Shown in pieces: positions 43,125-53,268 of a stretch of 64,000 nt of DNA. Numbering within the stretch: the first letter of the stretch is position 1; each line of letters starts with the position of its first letter. The position numbers and the translations under genes were made by a program. Below the pieces are notes generated by a model that had not been told where the DNA came from, ran no database searches, and was given only the letters and a program-made list of their open reading frames with translations. The stretch covers positions 840,001 through 904,000 of the forward strand of contig NC_021171.1 in assembly GCF_000242895.2 (NCBI RefSeq), given 5' to 3'. This DNA comes from Bacillus sp. 1NLA3E (lineage in GTDB: Bacteria > Bacillota > Bacilli > Bacillales > Cytobacillaceae).

Positions 43125-43994
43125 ATGAGTACGAAAATCAGTTTTCAACATGTCAACAAAGTGTTTCAAATCAAGCAAGAGGGTAAGAAAAATACTCAAG
43201 AACAATTTACGGCACTCGAGAATATAAATTTCGAGGTGAAAACGGGGGAGTTCATGGTACTTGTTGGTCCAAGTGGCTGCGGAAAATCAACGCTCCTTGA
43301 TTTACTTGGCGGTTTAACGAAACCTACAACAGGTAAGATTTTATTGGATGGAAAGCAGATTGAAGGACCTGGCCTTGATCGCGGAATTGTATTTCAGCAG
43401 TACGCTTTATTCCCTTGGAAAACTGCACAAGAGAATATCGAATTTGGTTTGGAAGCAAAAGGTGTACAAAAAAAGGAGCGCTCAGAAAAAGCAAGACATT
43501 TTCTCTCATTAGTTGGATTGGGCGGCTTTGAAAATCGATTTCCACATGAACTGTCAGGAGGAATGAAGCAGCGCGTCGCTATCGCCAGAAGCTTGGCTTA
43601 TGATCCAGATGTCCTGTTGATGGATGAACCGTTTGCTGCTTTGGATGCACAAACACGAGAAACATTGCAAAGCGAATTGCTACGGATATGGGAGCAAACG
43701 AAAAAAACAATCGTATTTATCACCCATGGTATTGATGAAGCGGTGTACTTAGGTCAACGGGTAGCAGTTATGACTTCTCGCCCTGGAAAAATAAAACAAA
43801 TTATTGATATTCCGCTTGAATCAAGAACAGGGGAGGAAGATCTGCGAGCTGATCCCGAGTTTGCAAAAATTCGTCATGATGTTTGGAACCTACTTCGAGA
43901 AGAAGTGTTGAAAGCACAAGAACTTGAGCGAAATAAGCGATTAGCGGTATTGCCCTCGGGCTATCCAAAAAAAGAGGTGATCAATCATGGCTAG
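43125..43994 (+). CDS. ssuB: Sulfonate ABC ATPase (SsuB-like)
   Basis: About 289 residues. Walker A is GPSGCGKST, the signature is LSGGMKQRVAIARSL, Walker B is VLLMDEPFAALDAQTR and the switch is FITHGIDEAV. The aromatic stretch QQYALFPWKT follows the Q-loop as in SsuB/TauB. ATG 43125 is chosen because the earlier ATG 43119 touches the G-run that must be the ribosome site. A stretch of eight bases overlaps the next gene. Confidence 0.9.
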   Translation: MSTKISFQHVNKVFQIKQEGKKNTQEQFTALENINFEVKTGEFMVLVGPSGCGKSTLLDLLGGLTKPTTGKILLDGKQIEGPGLDRGIVFQQYALFPWKTAQENIEFGLEAKGVQKKERSEKARHFLSLVGLGGFENRFPHELSGGMKQRVAIARSLAYDPDVLLMDEPFAALDAQTRETLQSELLRIWEQTKKTIVFITHGIDEAVYLGQRVAVMTSRPGKIKQIIDIPLESRTGEEDLRADPEFAKIRHDVWNLLREEVLKAQELERNKRLAVLPSGYPKKEVINHG

Positions 43995-44817
43995 TATTGG
44001 CGAATCCATTACTTTATCAAAAAATCAAAATAAAAAGGTTTTTACTCTGTCGTTTACCCCGTTAAAGAGGCTGTTTAAAAGTTTAATTGCCATTTTTGTA
44101 TTATTGCTAGTTTGGGAGACATTTCCTCGTATTGGTCTTGTAGATCGGACTTTTTTACCTCCGGTTTCGGAAGTAATCCAGGCTTGGTGGTTATTGCTAT
44201 TATCAGGTGAGCTATGGTCACATTTGCAAGCAAGCCTGTTCAGATCCTTACTCGGGTTTTCTGTGGCCTTACTATTAGCCATACCATTAGGACTCCTACT
44301 TGGTTGGTACAAACCGCTGTCTGAATTGATCACGCCGTTGTTGGAGTTATTTCGGAATACGGCAGCGTTGGCATTACTCCCTGTCTTCATTCTGATTTTA
44401 GGGATAGGCGAAACGTCAAAGGTTTCCATCATCATCTATGCCTGCTCGTGGCCACTACTCCTTAATACAATCAGCGGGGTAAAAAATGTTGACCCATTAT
44501 TAATAAAATCAGCTAAATCGATGGGACTGTCTCCAATACGACTGTTTCAAAGAGTTATTTTACCGGCTTCCGTACCGACCATTTTTACTGGTATTCGTCT
44601 AGCGGGAGCAAGTTCGATTCTCGTATTAGTTGCCGCAGAAATGGTGGGCGCTAAAGCTGGTTTAGGATACTTAATTAATTACGCACAGTATAATTTTCAA
44701 GTTCCAAATATGTATGCAGGCATTATTACCATTTCAGGCTTAGGTCTGCTGTTTAATTTAACACTTGTTAAATTAGAAAATCATTTTACTGCTTGGAAAA
44801 TTACACAGCAAGGTTAA
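43987..44817 (+). CDS. ssuC: Sulfonate ABC permease (SsuC-like)
   Basis: 276 residues, six membrane helices. The permease motif is KSAKSMGLSPIRLFQRVILPA. The region GETSKVSIIIYACSWPLLLNT is typical of SsuC/TauC. It overlaps ssuB and has AAAAGAGGTGAT before the ATG. With the ATPase it forms the importer. Confidence 0.9.
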   Translation: MASIGESITLSKNQNKKVFTLSFTPLKRLFKSLIAIFVLLLVWETFPRIGLVDRTFLPPVSEVIQAWWLLLLSGELWSHLQASLFRSLLGFSVALLLAIPLGLLLGWYKPLSELITPLLELFRNTAALALLPVFILILGIGETSKVSIIIYACSWPLLLNTISGVKNVDPLLIKSAKSMGLSPIRLFQRVILPASVPTIFTGIRLAGASSILVLVAAEMVGAKAGLGYLINYAQYNFQVPNMYAGIITISGLGLLFNLTLVKLENHFTAWKITQQG

Positions 44818-44886
44818 ATCATTTTGTTTCTAAAGGGATTCCTTCCATATTACCGAGAAAAATAAATTTAATAGGAGTGATTACAG

Positions 44887-46230
44887 ATGGGAAATGAAAA
44901 AAGACAATTAAGATTAGGTGCATTTTTTATGATTCCAGGGCATCATGTGGCAGCATGGCGCCATCCAGAGGCTCAGGCCAATAACGTTTTAAAGTTTGAT
45001 TTTTATAAGAAACTAGCAAAAACGGCTGAGCGGGGTAAGTTTGACATGATTTTTTTAGCAGATGGTTATGCAGCTGGAAGACTCTCAGCAGCCGCAACTG
45101 ATAAGACAGTTACTGTTCGTCCCGAGCCGTTTACACTTTTGTCTGCCCTTTCAGCGGTCACTGAAAAGATTGGTTTGGTAGGAACTGTTTCCACTACTTT
45201 TAATGAGCCATTCCATGTTGCACGTAAATTTGCTTCATTAGACCATTTAAGTGGGGGGCGTGCAGGTTGGAATGTCGTGACATCTCAATCTCAAGCAGAG
45301 GCTAACAACTTTGGTGGCGAAGATCATTTATTACATGAATTGCGCTATGAACGGGCTCTTGAGTTTGTAGATGTGGTCACAAAGCTCTGGGATAGTTGGG
45401 AGGACGATGCGCTTGTCGTTGACAAAGTATCAGGTGTTTTTGCCGATGCTGATAAGGTGCACCAGTTGGACCATAAAGGGAAATGGTTCTCAGTTCAAGG
45501 TCCGTTAAATATTTCTAGATCACCACAAGGTCATCCAGTTGTTGTTCAAGCTGGATCTTCAGAAGCAGGCAAGGAATTGGCTGCGCAAACTGCAGAAGTT
45601 ATTTTCACCGCTTGGAAAACGTTAGAGGAGGCACAAGTTTTTTACAGGGATGTAAAAGGCAGGCTGGCTAAATATGGACGCTCACATGATGAGTTGAAAA
45701 TCATGCCAGGTGTGCTCCCGATTATTGGGAGAACGGAGCAAGAAGCAAAACAGAAAAAAGCTCTTCTTGAGGATTTGATTCCTCCTGAAGCGGGTGTAGG
45801 TCTTCTATCAGCCATGATCGGGGTTGATTTATCAGGCTATCCTCTTGATGGCCCGCTTCCCGAATTACCGGAACTAGAACAAATTAATGGAGGGAAAAGT
45901 CGCTTTCAGCTTATCAAAGATTTAGCCGAAAGAGAGGGATTGACGATTCGGAAATTATACCAACATATTGCTGGGGCGCGCGGTCATCGAGAAATATTAG
46001 GTACACCTGAACAAATTGCTGACCAGTTAGAGGAATGGTTCAACAATGGGGCAGCAGATGGCTTTAATATTATGCCACCATATTTACCAGGAGGATTAGA
46101 TGATTTCGTTGATCTTGTCATACCAGAACTGCAGCGACGTGGCTTATTCCGAACCGAATATACGGGGAACACATTACGAGATAACCTTGGTCTTGCGCGT
46201 CCAGCAAACCAGTTTATCAAAGTATACTAA
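44887..46230 (+). CDS. Flavin-dependent monooxygenase (NtaA/DszA-type LLM)
   Basis: 447 residues of the luciferase-like class. Landmarks are LGAFFMIPGHHVAAWRHPEA, FDMIFLADGYAAGRLSAAAT, ISRSPQGHPVVVQAGSSEAG and ADGFNIMPPYLPGGLDDFVD. This matches NtaA/SoxA/DszA-type enzymes rather than SsuD, which is about 380 residues. These use reduced FMN and oxygen to cleave C-S or C-N bonds. In this operon it likely releases sulfite from an imported sulfur compound. An AATAGGAGTGATT site precedes the ATG. Confidence 0.9.
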   Translation: MGNEKRQLRLGAFFMIPGHHVAAWRHPEAQANNVLKFDFYKKLAKTAERGKFDMIFLADGYAAGRLSAAATDKTVTVRPEPFTLLSALSAVTEKIGLVGTVSTTFNEPFHVARKFASLDHLSGGRAGWNVVTSQSQAEANNFGGEDHLLHELRYERALEFVDVVTKLWDSWEDDALVVDKVSGVFADADKVHQLDHKGKWFSVQGPLNISRSPQGHPVVVQAGSSEAGKELAAQTAEVIFTAWKTLEEAQVFYRDVKGRLAKYGRSHDELKIMPGVLPIIGRTEQEAKQKKALLEDLIPPEAGVGLLSAMIGVDLSGYPLDGPLPELPELEQINGGKSRFQLIKDLAEREGLTIRKLYQHIAGARGHREILGTPEQIADQLEEWFNNGAADGFNIMPPYLPGGLDDFVDLVIPELQRRGLFRTEYTGNTLRDNLGLARPANQFIKVY

Positions 46231-46288
46231 TCAAGTAATATTAAACCAACTTCCTACCAGACTGCTTTACCGCGTTACAACAAAAGAC

Positions 46289-46332
46289 GGTGCCTGACCC
46301 CCATTGCTTTAAAGCAATGGGGGTCAGGCACT
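46289..46332. repeat. GGTGCCTGACCCCC palindromic repeat, copy C
   Basis: 46290-46331 is a perfect 42-bp palindrome, with arms GTGCCTGACCCCC...TTT and AAA...GGGGGTCAGGCAC meeting at TTTAAA. It lies between two convergent genes and could end both transcripts. Confidence 0.9.
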
Positions 46333-46345
46333 CTTTTCTGCTTTA

Positions 46346-47746
46346 CTATATTAAAAACATCGCGACAATTGTGGTAACCACAAGTCCGATGGTAACGGGG
46401 AGAAGGTTTCGACGTGCCAGTTCGAAAGGGTCGACGTTACAGATTGCAGCGGCAGGAATTAACGCCCATGGAACAAGTGTACCGCCTCCGACCCAGATGG
46501 CAGCAATTTGTCCTAATGCGGTAAGGGTTGCGGCTCCTGCTCCAATTGCGGTCGCAAATAAACTGGCGATTGAACCTGCTAAAGAAATTCCTGAGAATCC
46601 TGAACCATCTAGACCAGTAATCGCACCAACAACGGTAAGTGTGATGGCGCCCACCTCTTTGCTCAATGGAACAACATTTGCCAGTGCAACGCCAAGGTCA
46701 TTGACAATTCCTTGTGAGGTTTTCGGAAGAAAGTCACCAATGATGGTGGTAAATCCCGAATCACCTAAATAAAAGAAGGCAGCAATCGGAATAACAGGCC
46801 CGAATACTTTAAATCCGAACTGAAAACCTTCTATTAAATAGTTCGTTGTTTTTTCAAGTCCTTTATTCCCGTGGCTTACCAAGGTAATAAGTATCAAAAT
46901 AAAGATTGACGTTCCGCCAATTAATGCTGTGGCATCGCTGCCTTGTAAGTCCATCATAAACATTGCCGCAACATCTAAGGCAAACAAAACAGGAATTAAT
47001 AGCGCAAAGAATCGTTTTTGATTTAAGGATAATAGACTTTGATCCACTTTCTCCGCGTCAAACGACACTTGGTTGTTTTCGGACACCGGTGCCGCTAGCT
47101 TCCCTAATTTCATATCTCTTTTCAAAAAATAAAACGCTGCAATCGTCGTGACAAGTCCCATTACAAACACAAGAGGAATACTAGCATCCATTACCTCCCC
47201 AACCGGAAGTCCGGCAGCATCAGCTGTTAGCTTTGGTGCGGCTTGGATAATGAAATCACCTGACAATGCAATCCCATGGCCAAATAAGTTCATCGCCATG
47301 GCAACTCCTAAAGCTGGCAACCCCACTCTAAGTGCAACTGGAAGTAAGACAGCCCCTAATAAGGCAACAGCAGGTGATGGCCAAAAGAACCAAGAAATGA
47401 CCATCATGACAATTCCAATTGTCCAATAGGCAAGCGTAGGGGTTCGAATCAATTTAGTGAAAGGGGAAATCATGACATCATTAATACCAGTCGTGGTTAA
47501 TGTTTTACTCATGGCAACGATGATGGAAATAACGAGGATAGTGGAAAGTAGCTCAGTTATTGCAAAAATAAAACTACTAAAAATACTGCTCACAGAAACA
47601 CTTAATGAACCAGTTGCTGTAATGGCAATTAAAAATATTCCGATGATGCAAACAAGTGTAGTGTCACGCTTCATGACCATAAATCCAATAATAAAAACGA
47701 TAAACGTAACATATATCCAGTGCAGCGCTGTTAATTCAACGCCCAT
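46346..47746 (-). CDS. YhfA-like membrane transporter
   Basis: 466 residues with eleven or twelve membrane helices. It begins MGVELTALHWIYVTFIVFII. Two stretches, PSPAVALLGAVLLPVALRVG and AMNLFGHGIALSGDFIIQAA, resemble gluconate/citrate- or DcuC-like ion-coupled carriers. Length and neighbourhood (next to hmoB and hemE) agree with B. subtilis YhfA. The much longer upstream frame is rejected because AAGGGAGAG precedes ATG 47746. The substrate is unknown. Confidence 0.72.
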   Translation of the reverse strand: MGVELTALHWIYVTFIVFIIGFMVMKRDTTLVCIIGIFLIAITATGSLSVSVSSIFSSFIFAITELLSTILVISIIVAMSKTLTTTGINDVMISPFTKLIRTPTLAYWTIGIVMMVISWFFWPSPAVALLGAVLLPVALRVGLPALGVAMAMNLFGHGIALSGDFIIQAAPKLTADAAGLPVGEVMDASIPLVFVMGLVTTIAAFYFLKRDMKLGKLAAPVSENNQVSFDAEKVDQSLLSLNQKRFFALLIPVLFALDVAAMFMMDLQGSDATALIGGTSIFILILITLVSHGNKGLEKTTNYLIEGFQFGFKVFGPVIPIAAFFYLGDSGFTTIIGDFLPKTSQGIVNDLGVALANVVPLSKEVGAITLTVVGAITGLDGSGFSGISLAGSIASLFATAIGAGAATLTALGQIAAIWVGGGTLVPWALIPAAAICNVDPFELARRNLLPVTIGLVVTTIVAMFLI

Positions 47747-47910
47747 ATTTTTCTCTCCCTTCCTCATCCGCTTAGGCTGTCGCCTGGAGTCGGATTTAAT
47801 ACAGAATATGTATTCATCAGGAAGATGTGAGCGGAGCAAAATGAGAAAAAACGACAAGGGCAAAGTTAGGACAATGAAACATTCAAATAGCCCGAATAAG
47901 TGAATTAAAA

Positions 47911-47950
47911 AGAAAGGATGTGAGCCAATTGTGGCACACATCCTTTCTCG
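47911..47950. terminator. hmoB terminator
   Basis: AGAAAGGATGTG and CACATCCTTTCT form a perfect 12-bp stem; the minus strand tail is TTTTTAATT. Confidence 0.75.
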
Positions 47951-47962
47951 CTCAATTGTTAA

Positions 47963-48475
47963 TTACTCTTCAATCGGAATATAATATTTAGTAACGTAAG
48001 AAGCTCCAGAGAAAATTTTTCTTGGTGGTTTAACACCTTCCGGACCTGAACCACCCTTTTGATGGGACTTACCAAAATCACTAGACTTTTTCCAGCCATC
48101 GAAGTCCGCTTCATTTTTCCAAAGAGTTAAAATCACATAAGTATCTGAAGAAAGTGGACGCAGAACACGGATACCGACAAATCCAGGTTGGTTATCAATC
48201 GAACCGTCCCTGTTTTTAAAACGATGCTCAAATATCGGGCGCCCTTCATCTGTAACGGGAATATGATTCATGACGACATAACCAGCGTTTTCAAATGTTC
48301 CAATCGCTTCAATTGTTTCGTAGCTTCGCGGTTCTTTAAAGACAGTTTCACCGCTTGTTTCATGAAGAAGTAACGCCGCATCTTCTCTTACCATAAGGAG
48401 CATTGAGTCATTTCTGTGACTTTCTTTAATTTTTAGTAGATAATCAAGAGTACCGTTTGTCATAAATACATTCAT
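47963..48475 (-). CDS. hmoB: Heme-degrading monooxygenase HmoB (YhgC)
   Basis: 170 residues. The C-terminal ABM-type domain contains GFVGIRVLRPLSSDTYVILT and LWKNEADFDGWKKSSDF, followed by GVKPPRKIFSGASYVTKYYI. An N-terminal half is also of this alpha/beta type, as in HmoB. The family breaks heme to biliverdin-like products and iron. Its location beside hemE-hemH-hemY, though divergent, matches B. subtilis. GAGGTGAACTGG precedes the ATG. Confidence 0.88.
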   Translation of the reverse strand: MNVFMTNGTLDYLLKIKESHRNDSMLLMVREDAALLLHETSGETVFKEPRSYETIEAIGTFENAGYVVMNHIPVTDEGRPIFEHRFKNRDGSIDNQPGFVGIRVLRPLSSDTYVILTLWKNEADFDGWKKSSDFGKSHQKGGSGPEGVKPPRKIFSGASYVTKYYIPIEE

Positions 48476-48739
48476 TCCAGTTCACCTCTTCTGAAAAATT
48501 CAACCCATTCATTACTAATTCAGCACCACTCGATATCCTTCCTTCTTAAAAAGTGTAATTCTGATGAAAAAAGCTTAATTGAAAAACGTCAATTTATTGA
48601 CATTTGAAAACGCAACCTATACATCCATTATAGAAAAGGCTATATTTGAAACAGTTATGCAGTCGCAATTGGATTATAAGTTTTTCTTTATGATGATATA
48701 TATTACAATGAGAAATAGACAGTTTTGAAAGGTGGAAAA

Positions 48740-49792
48740 ATGTTAATGGCGAAAGTAATCAACGAAACATTTTTAAAAGCAGCTAGAGGAGAAAAAACAG
48801 ATTATGTTCCAGTTTGGTACATGCGTCAAGCAGGGCGCTCACAACCTGAATACAGAAAAATCAAAGAAAAATACTCTTTGTTTGAAATCACTCACCAACC
48901 CGAATTGTGTGCGTATGTAACTAAACTACCTGTTGATAATTATAATGTGGATGCAGCTATTTTATATAAAGACATTATGACTCCACTGCCTGCAATTGGT
49001 GTAGATGTGGATATAAAATCAGGTATTGGTCCGGTCATTACCAATCCTATCCGGTCATTAGCAGACGTTGAAAAGCTTGGTGAAATCAATCCTGAAGCAG
49101 ACCTTCCTTATGTGTTTGAGACAATCAAAATTCTTACACAAGAGCAATTGTCTGTACCTTTAATTGGATTTGCTGGAGCACCTTTTACCCTTGCTAGTTA
49201 TATGATCGAAGGTGGACCATCTAAAAACTATTATAAAACAAAAGCATTTATGTATTCAGAACCTAAAGCATGGTTTGCCTTAATGGACAAGCTGGGCGAA
49301 ACAACGATTACTTATGTAAAAGCACAAGTAAACGCTGGAGCTAAAGCCGTTCAAATCTTTGATTCTTGGGTTGGCGCGTTAAATGCTGAAGATTATCGTT
49401 ATTTCATTAAACCAGTCATGCATCGCATCTTCACTGCTTTAAAAGAAACAGGTGTCCCGTTAATTATGTTTGGTGTTGGTGCAAGTCACCTAGCATTAGA
49501 ATGGAATGATCTTCCTCTTGATGTTGTCGGCTTGGATTGGCGTTTACCAATTGAACAAGCACGTCAAATGGGGGTCAATAAAACTGTTCAAGGGAATCTA
49601 GACCCTGCCATCCTTTTAGCACCATGGGAAGTCATTGAAGAAAAAGCAAAGGCTATTTTGGATCAAGGTATGGCTCAACCTGGTTATATTTTTAACCTTG
49701 GCCACGGTGTATTCCCACAAGTGAATCCGGATACATTAACACGATTAACAAATTTTGTTCATGAGTATTCTGCAGCAAAATTAAGAGGTTAA
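48740..49792 (+). CDS. hemE: Uroporphyrinogen decarboxylase HemE
   Basis: 350 residues. [16 protein letters not shown] holds the conserved substrate-binding Arg. [37 protein letters not shown] and [16 protein letters not shown] follow. It removes four carboxyls from uroporphyrinogen III to give coproporphyrinogen III. ATG 48740 and ATG 48746 are both possible (AAAGGTGG is four or ten bases away). First gene of the heme operon. Confidence 0.95.
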   Translation: MLMAKVINETFLKAARGEKTDYVPVWYMRQAGRSQPEYRKIKEKYSLFEITHQPELCAYVTKLPVDNYNVDAAILYKDIMTPLPAIGVDVDIKSGIGPVITNPIRSLADVEKLGEINPEADLPYVFETIKILTQEQLSVPLIGFAGAPFTLASYMIEGGPSKNYYKTKAFMYSEPKAWFALMDKLGETTITYVKAQVNAGAKAVQIFDSWVGALNAEDYRYFIKPVMHRIFTALKETGVPLIMFGVGASHLALEWNDLPLDVVGLDWRLPIEQARQMGVNKTVQGNLDPAILLAPWEVIEEKAKAILDQGMAQPGYIFNLGHGVFPQVNPDTLTRLTNFVHEYSAAKLRG

Positions 49793-49822
49793 TCCTAATA
49801 AAATAATATTGTTTCTAAACTA

Positions 49823-49895
49823 AAGCCCCCTAGGATTCTAAGCGATTTTCCTCAGTATGAAGGATTCCTTAGACTCTTATAAGGGGCTTACTTTT
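49823..49895 (+). terminator. Hairpin between hemE and hemH
   Basis: AAGCCCC and GGGGCTT pair around an inner TCTAAG...CTTAGA stem. The following tract is TACTTTTCT, so it may be a partial terminator or a processed-RNA end. Confidence 0.5.
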
Positions 49896-49979
49896 CTAAA
49901 TGAAAGTTTTTTATTGGTAAAATCCATTCTTTTCTGGGAAAATACTCTGTAGATAAAAGTTGAGAATAGGTGGAGACAT

Positions 49980-50924
49980 ATGACAAAAAAGAAAATCGGG
50001 CTTCTTGTAATGGCCTATGGCACGCCAACTAAAGAAGAGGATATTGAACGCTATTATACACATATACGGCGTGGTCGTAAGCCCTCACCTGAAATGCTTG
50101 AGGATTTAAAAAATCGATATGAAGCCATTGGAGGAATATCTCCATTAGGTAAAATCACATCAGATCAAGCCCAAAAGCTAGCAGAGCGGTTGAACGATAT
50201 TCAGGATGAAATAGAATTTAAAATGTATATTGGACTCAAGCATTTTGAGCCATTTATTGAAGATGCAGTAAAAGAAATGCATGAAGATGGAATTACGGAG
50301 GCAGTAAGCCTTGTGCTCGCTCCTCACTTTTCAACGTTTAGCATAAAATCTTACAATGGTCGTGCCCAGGAAGAAGCGGAAAAGCTTGGGGGACTTAAAA
50401 TTGTATCGGTCGAAAGCTGGTATAAAGAGCCGAAGTTCATTAACTATTGGGCAACCAAGGTTCGCAACACTTTTAACCAAATGACTGAATCGGAAAAAGA
50501 CCAAGCCATGTTAATCGTATCTGCTCATAGTTTACCTGAAAAAATTGTGCAATTAGGAGATCCTTATCCACAACAAATCCAGGAAACAGCTGAGCTTATT
50601 GCCCAACAGGCAGATGTTAAAAATTATACGGTAGGCTGGCAAAGCGCTGGCAAAACTCCTGAACCATGGCTAGGACCAGATGTCCAAGATTTAACAATAG
50701 ACTTGTTTGAAAAAGCAGGTTACAAAGCTTTTGTTTACGCACCTGTCGGTTTTGTCGCGGACCATTTAGAAGTCCTTTATGATAATGATATTGAATGTAA
50801 AGCAGTAACAGATAAGGTTGGTGCAAGCTATTATCGACCAGAAATGCCTAACTCCCAGCCTGAGTTTATTGATGCTCTGGCAACAGTTGTCTTAAACAAA
50901 TTATCTGTTCACTCATCAATTTAA
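49980..50924 (+). CDS. hemH: Ferrochelatase HemH
   Basis: 314 residues. It begins [20 protein letters not shown] and has the active-site His in [30 protein letters not shown] and [20 protein letters not shown] follow. In Gram-positive bacteria it inserts iron into coproporphyrin III. GGTGGAGAC precedes the ATG. It follows hemE and is spaced 21 bp from hemY. Confidence 0.95.
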   Translation: MTKKKIGLLVMAYGTPTKEEDIERYYTHIRRGRKPSPEMLEDLKNRYEAIGGISPLGKITSDQAQKLAERLNDIQDEIEFKMYIGLKHFEPFIEDAVKEMHEDGITEAVSLVLAPHFSTFSIKSYNGRAQEEAEKLGGLKIVSVESWYKEPKFINYWATKVRNTFNQMTESEKDQAMLIVSAHSLPEKIVQLGDPYPQQIQETAELIAQQADVKNYTVGWQSAGKTPEPWLGPDVQDLTIDLFEKAGYKAFVYAPVGFVADHLEVLYDNDIECKAVTDKVGASYYRPEMPNSQPEFIDALATVVLNKLSVHSSI

Positions 50925-50945
50925 CCGAAAAGAAGGCGTTATACC

Positions 50946-52361
50946 ATGTTTGAAGAAAAGCAAAAGGTGGTCATCATCGGAGGCGGAATAACGGGACTTT
51001 CAACAGCCTACTATCTACAAAAGCATGCCGCTGATCATAACCTTCCTTTTGAAGTGAAACTGATAGAGGCGACCCACCGCCTTGGGGGGAAAATTCAGAC
51101 CGTTGTAAAAGATGGGTATGTGATTGAAAGAGGTCCAGACTCGATCCTTGAACGAAAGAAAAGCGTTTCGCGCCTAGCAAAGGAAGTGGGAATTGACAAG
51201 GAATTGGTTAATAATTCCTCAGGCAAGTCGTTTATTTTAGCGAATGAAAGCTTGTTTCCCATGCCAGGTGGATCGATTATGGGAATACCAACAGAACTGG
51301 GTCCTTTTATTACAACGCGGCTATTTTCTGTAATGGGTAAAATGAGAGCTGCCGCCGATTTGCTCATACCACGATCTTGTGCAAAGGAAGACCAGTCTCT
51401 TGGACATTTCTTTCGACGTAGATTAGGGGACGAAGTGTTAGAGAATTTAATTGAGCCATTGTTGTCAGGGATATATGCTGGTGATATTGACCGTTTAAGC
51501 TTAATGTCGACTTTTCCACAATTTTACCAGGTTGAACAAAAACATCGTAGCTTAATCCTTGGGATGAGGAAAAGTGCAGCTGCAGAGTCAAAAAACATAA
51601 GCAATTCCTCTAGCAAAAAGGGAATGTTTGTAACGTTATCGACTGGTTTGCAATCATTAATCGAAGCTACTGAAGCGAAGTTACTTCCAAACTCTGTCAT
51701 GAAGGGATTTCGAGTTGAAGCCATTACAAAGGTTGGGGAAGTATACGAGATTGAGCTAAATAGCAAAGAAAAGATTAAGGCTGACAGCGTTGTGGTAGCA
51801 GTTCCGCATCTCACTTGCGCATCAATCTTTTCACAATATGAATATTTCTCAGTATTTAAAGACGTCCCTGCCACCTCTGTTGCAACAGTTGCACTTGCTT
51901 TCCCACAAGATGCGATCAAAAAAGATATAGAGGGAATGGGGTTTGTTGTTTCTAGAAACAGTGATTTTACCATAACAGCCTGTACTTGGACACATAAAAA
52001 ATGGCCACATACCACACCAAAAGGCAAAGTACTAATTCGGTGTTATGTTGGTAGACCAGGCGATGAGACAATTGTAGATTTATCGGATGATGAAATTATT
52101 AATATTGTTTTGGACGACCTAAGTAAAACAATGGACATCACCGCAAGTCCAGAATTATCAGTGGTTACACGCTGGAAGGATTCAATGCCCCAGTACACAG
52201 TTGGACATAAAGCCAGAGTAGAAACAGTCAATAAACATGTAGAAGAAGAGCTTCCAGGAATATTTTTAGCAGGTAGCTCGTATAAAGGAATTGGAGTTCC
52301 CGATTGTATTGATCAAGCTGAAGAAGCAGTAGAAAAAGTACTGCAATATTTAAAAAAATAA
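50946..52361 (+). CDS. hemY: Coproporphyrinogen III oxidase HemY/HemG
   Basis: 471 residues. The FAD-binding GGGITGLSTAYYLQKH sits at the N-terminus. The GGKIQTVVKDGYVIERGPDS stretch and the C-terminal GIFLAGSSYKGIGVPDCID are typical of HemY. It oxidises coproporphyrinogen III to coproporphyrin III, with FAD, before HemH acts. An AAGAAGGCG site precedes the ATG. A terminator and MITE copy 6 follow its stop. Confidence 0.94.
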   Translation: MFEEKQKVVIIGGGITGLSTAYYLQKHAADHNLPFEVKLIEATHRLGGKIQTVVKDGYVIERGPDSILERKKSVSRLAKEVGIDKELVNNSSGKSFILANESLFPMPGGSIMGIPTELGPFITTRLFSVMGKMRAAADLLIPRSCAKEDQSLGHFFRRRLGDEVLENLIEPLLSGIYAGDIDRLSLMSTFPQFYQVEQKHRSLILGMRKSAAAESKNISNSSSKKGMFVTLSTGLQSLIEATEAKLLPNSVMKGFRVEAITKVGEVYEIELNSKEKIKADSVVVAVPHLTCASIFSQYEYFSVFKDVPATSVATVALAFPQDAIKKDIEGMGFVVSRNSDFTITACTWTHKKWPHTTPKGKVLIRCYVGRPGDETIVDLSDDEIINIVLDDLSKTMDITASPELSVVTRWKDSMPQYTVGHKARVETVNKHVEEELPGIFLAGSSYKGIGVPDCIDQAEEAVEKVLQYLKK

Positions 52362-52372
52362 TCGGGTAATAA

Positions 52373-52406
52373 AGCGACTGTACTCGTTGGCAGTTGCTTT
52401 TTTTTT
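52373..52406 (+). terminator. hemY terminator
   Basis: AGCGACTG and CAGTTGCT pair, then a nine-T run. MITE copy 6 is inserted a few bases after it. Confidence 0.8.
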
Positions 52407-52412
52407 ATGAAA

Positions 52413-52558
52413 GGCTCTGTTAAACTAGAATGTTGATTTCCGTTCCAGGCACTCGCGCACCTTAGGGGCTCACCTGTCCCGCTGCTCCCGCAGGAGTCTT
52501 CGTGCCTTCCACTCCAATCAACATTGTGAAAAAATCAACATTGAACTTTAACACAACC
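52413..52558. mobile_element. MITE-like GC-rich repeat, copy 6 (core deletion)
   Basis: It begins GGCTCTGTTAAACTAG and ends CTTTAACACAACC. TTATGAAA (left) and TTATAAAA (right) differ by one base, as a slightly decayed duplication. About 40 bases of the core are missing between two GGGG stretches. Confidence 0.82.
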
Positions 52559-52619
52559 TTATAAAAAAAATAACTCTTGCAATTAATATTTTGTTTTGAT
52601 AAATTAAATGTATACTAAA

Positions 52620-52642
52620 TGACTGATTTGTTCATTTGGTCA
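52620..52642. promoter_or_regulatory. YhgD operator candidate upstream of yhgD
   Basis: The 23-bp imperfect palindrome begins TGACTGATTT, ends CATTTGGTCA and closely matches the inverted sequence at 53269-53291. It follows a TATACT -10-like hexamer at 52611. Confidence 0.7.
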
Positions 52643-52666
52643 TTTTTATAAAGCGAGGTGCTCTAG

Positions 52667-53239
52667 ATGGTATTAGATCGCAGGCAAATGATTATGGACG
52701 CAGCAACAAAATCATTCTCATTATTTGGTTATAAGGCTACAACAATGGACCAAGTAGCCAAGCTCGCCAACGTTGGGAAAGGAACAATTTATACCTTTTT
52801 TAAAAATAAGGAAGAATTGTTTGACGAAATCATTAAAGGATTAATCCTTGAGATGAAAGCCGCCGCGGATGAGTCGTTTGACCATTCTCTTGCTTTCCAC
52901 GAGGTCGTTCATCGTGCCTTATATAAAATGATCGAGTTTCGCAACAAACATCAGCTTATGATCAAGCTTTTTCAGGAAGAAAGGGATATGGGTACTCCTG
53001 CTGTACAAGAAGTAATTGACAAAGTGGAATTAACCATCATCAATTACATTAAGGAAAAGCTTATTGACGGAGTTAAACGAGGGGATATTCAGGAGTGTGA
53101 TCCTGAATTAACTGCTTTTATGATCATTAAGCTTTATATTTCCTTGATTTTTGATTGGGAAAAAAAACATGCCCCGCTTTCGAAGGATGAGATTGCTAAA
53201 ATATTTAAGCGTTTTGTTATAAAGGGATTATCTAGTTAA
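52667..53239 (+). CDS. yhgD: TetR-family repressor YhgD
   Basis: 190 residues. The N-terminal helix-turn-helix reads IMDAATKSFSLFGYKATTMD then VAKLANVGKGTIYTFFKNKE. The rest is an all-helical ligand domain. Gene order with yhgE matches B. subtilis. AAGCGAGGTG precedes the ATG. Paired operator-like palindromes lie upstream of both yhgD and yhgE, suggesting it represses itself and the next gene. The inducer is unknown. Confidence 0.9.
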   Translation: MVLDRRQMIMDAATKSFSLFGYKATTMDQVAKLANVGKGTIYTFFKNKEELFDEIIKGLILEMKAAADESFDHSLAFHEVVHRALYKMIEFRNKHQLMIKLFQEERDMGTPAVQEVIDKVELTIINYIKEKLIDGVKRGDIQECDPELTAFMIIKLYISLIFDWEKKHAPLSKDEIAKIFKRFVIKGLSS

Positions 53240-53268
53240 TTAGATGGTCCTTGTTTTTAGCTCATGAA

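Noticed and set aside
46290-46772. 160-residue plus-strand frame
   Set aside because: It is antisense to the YhfA-like gene and starts in the palindrome.
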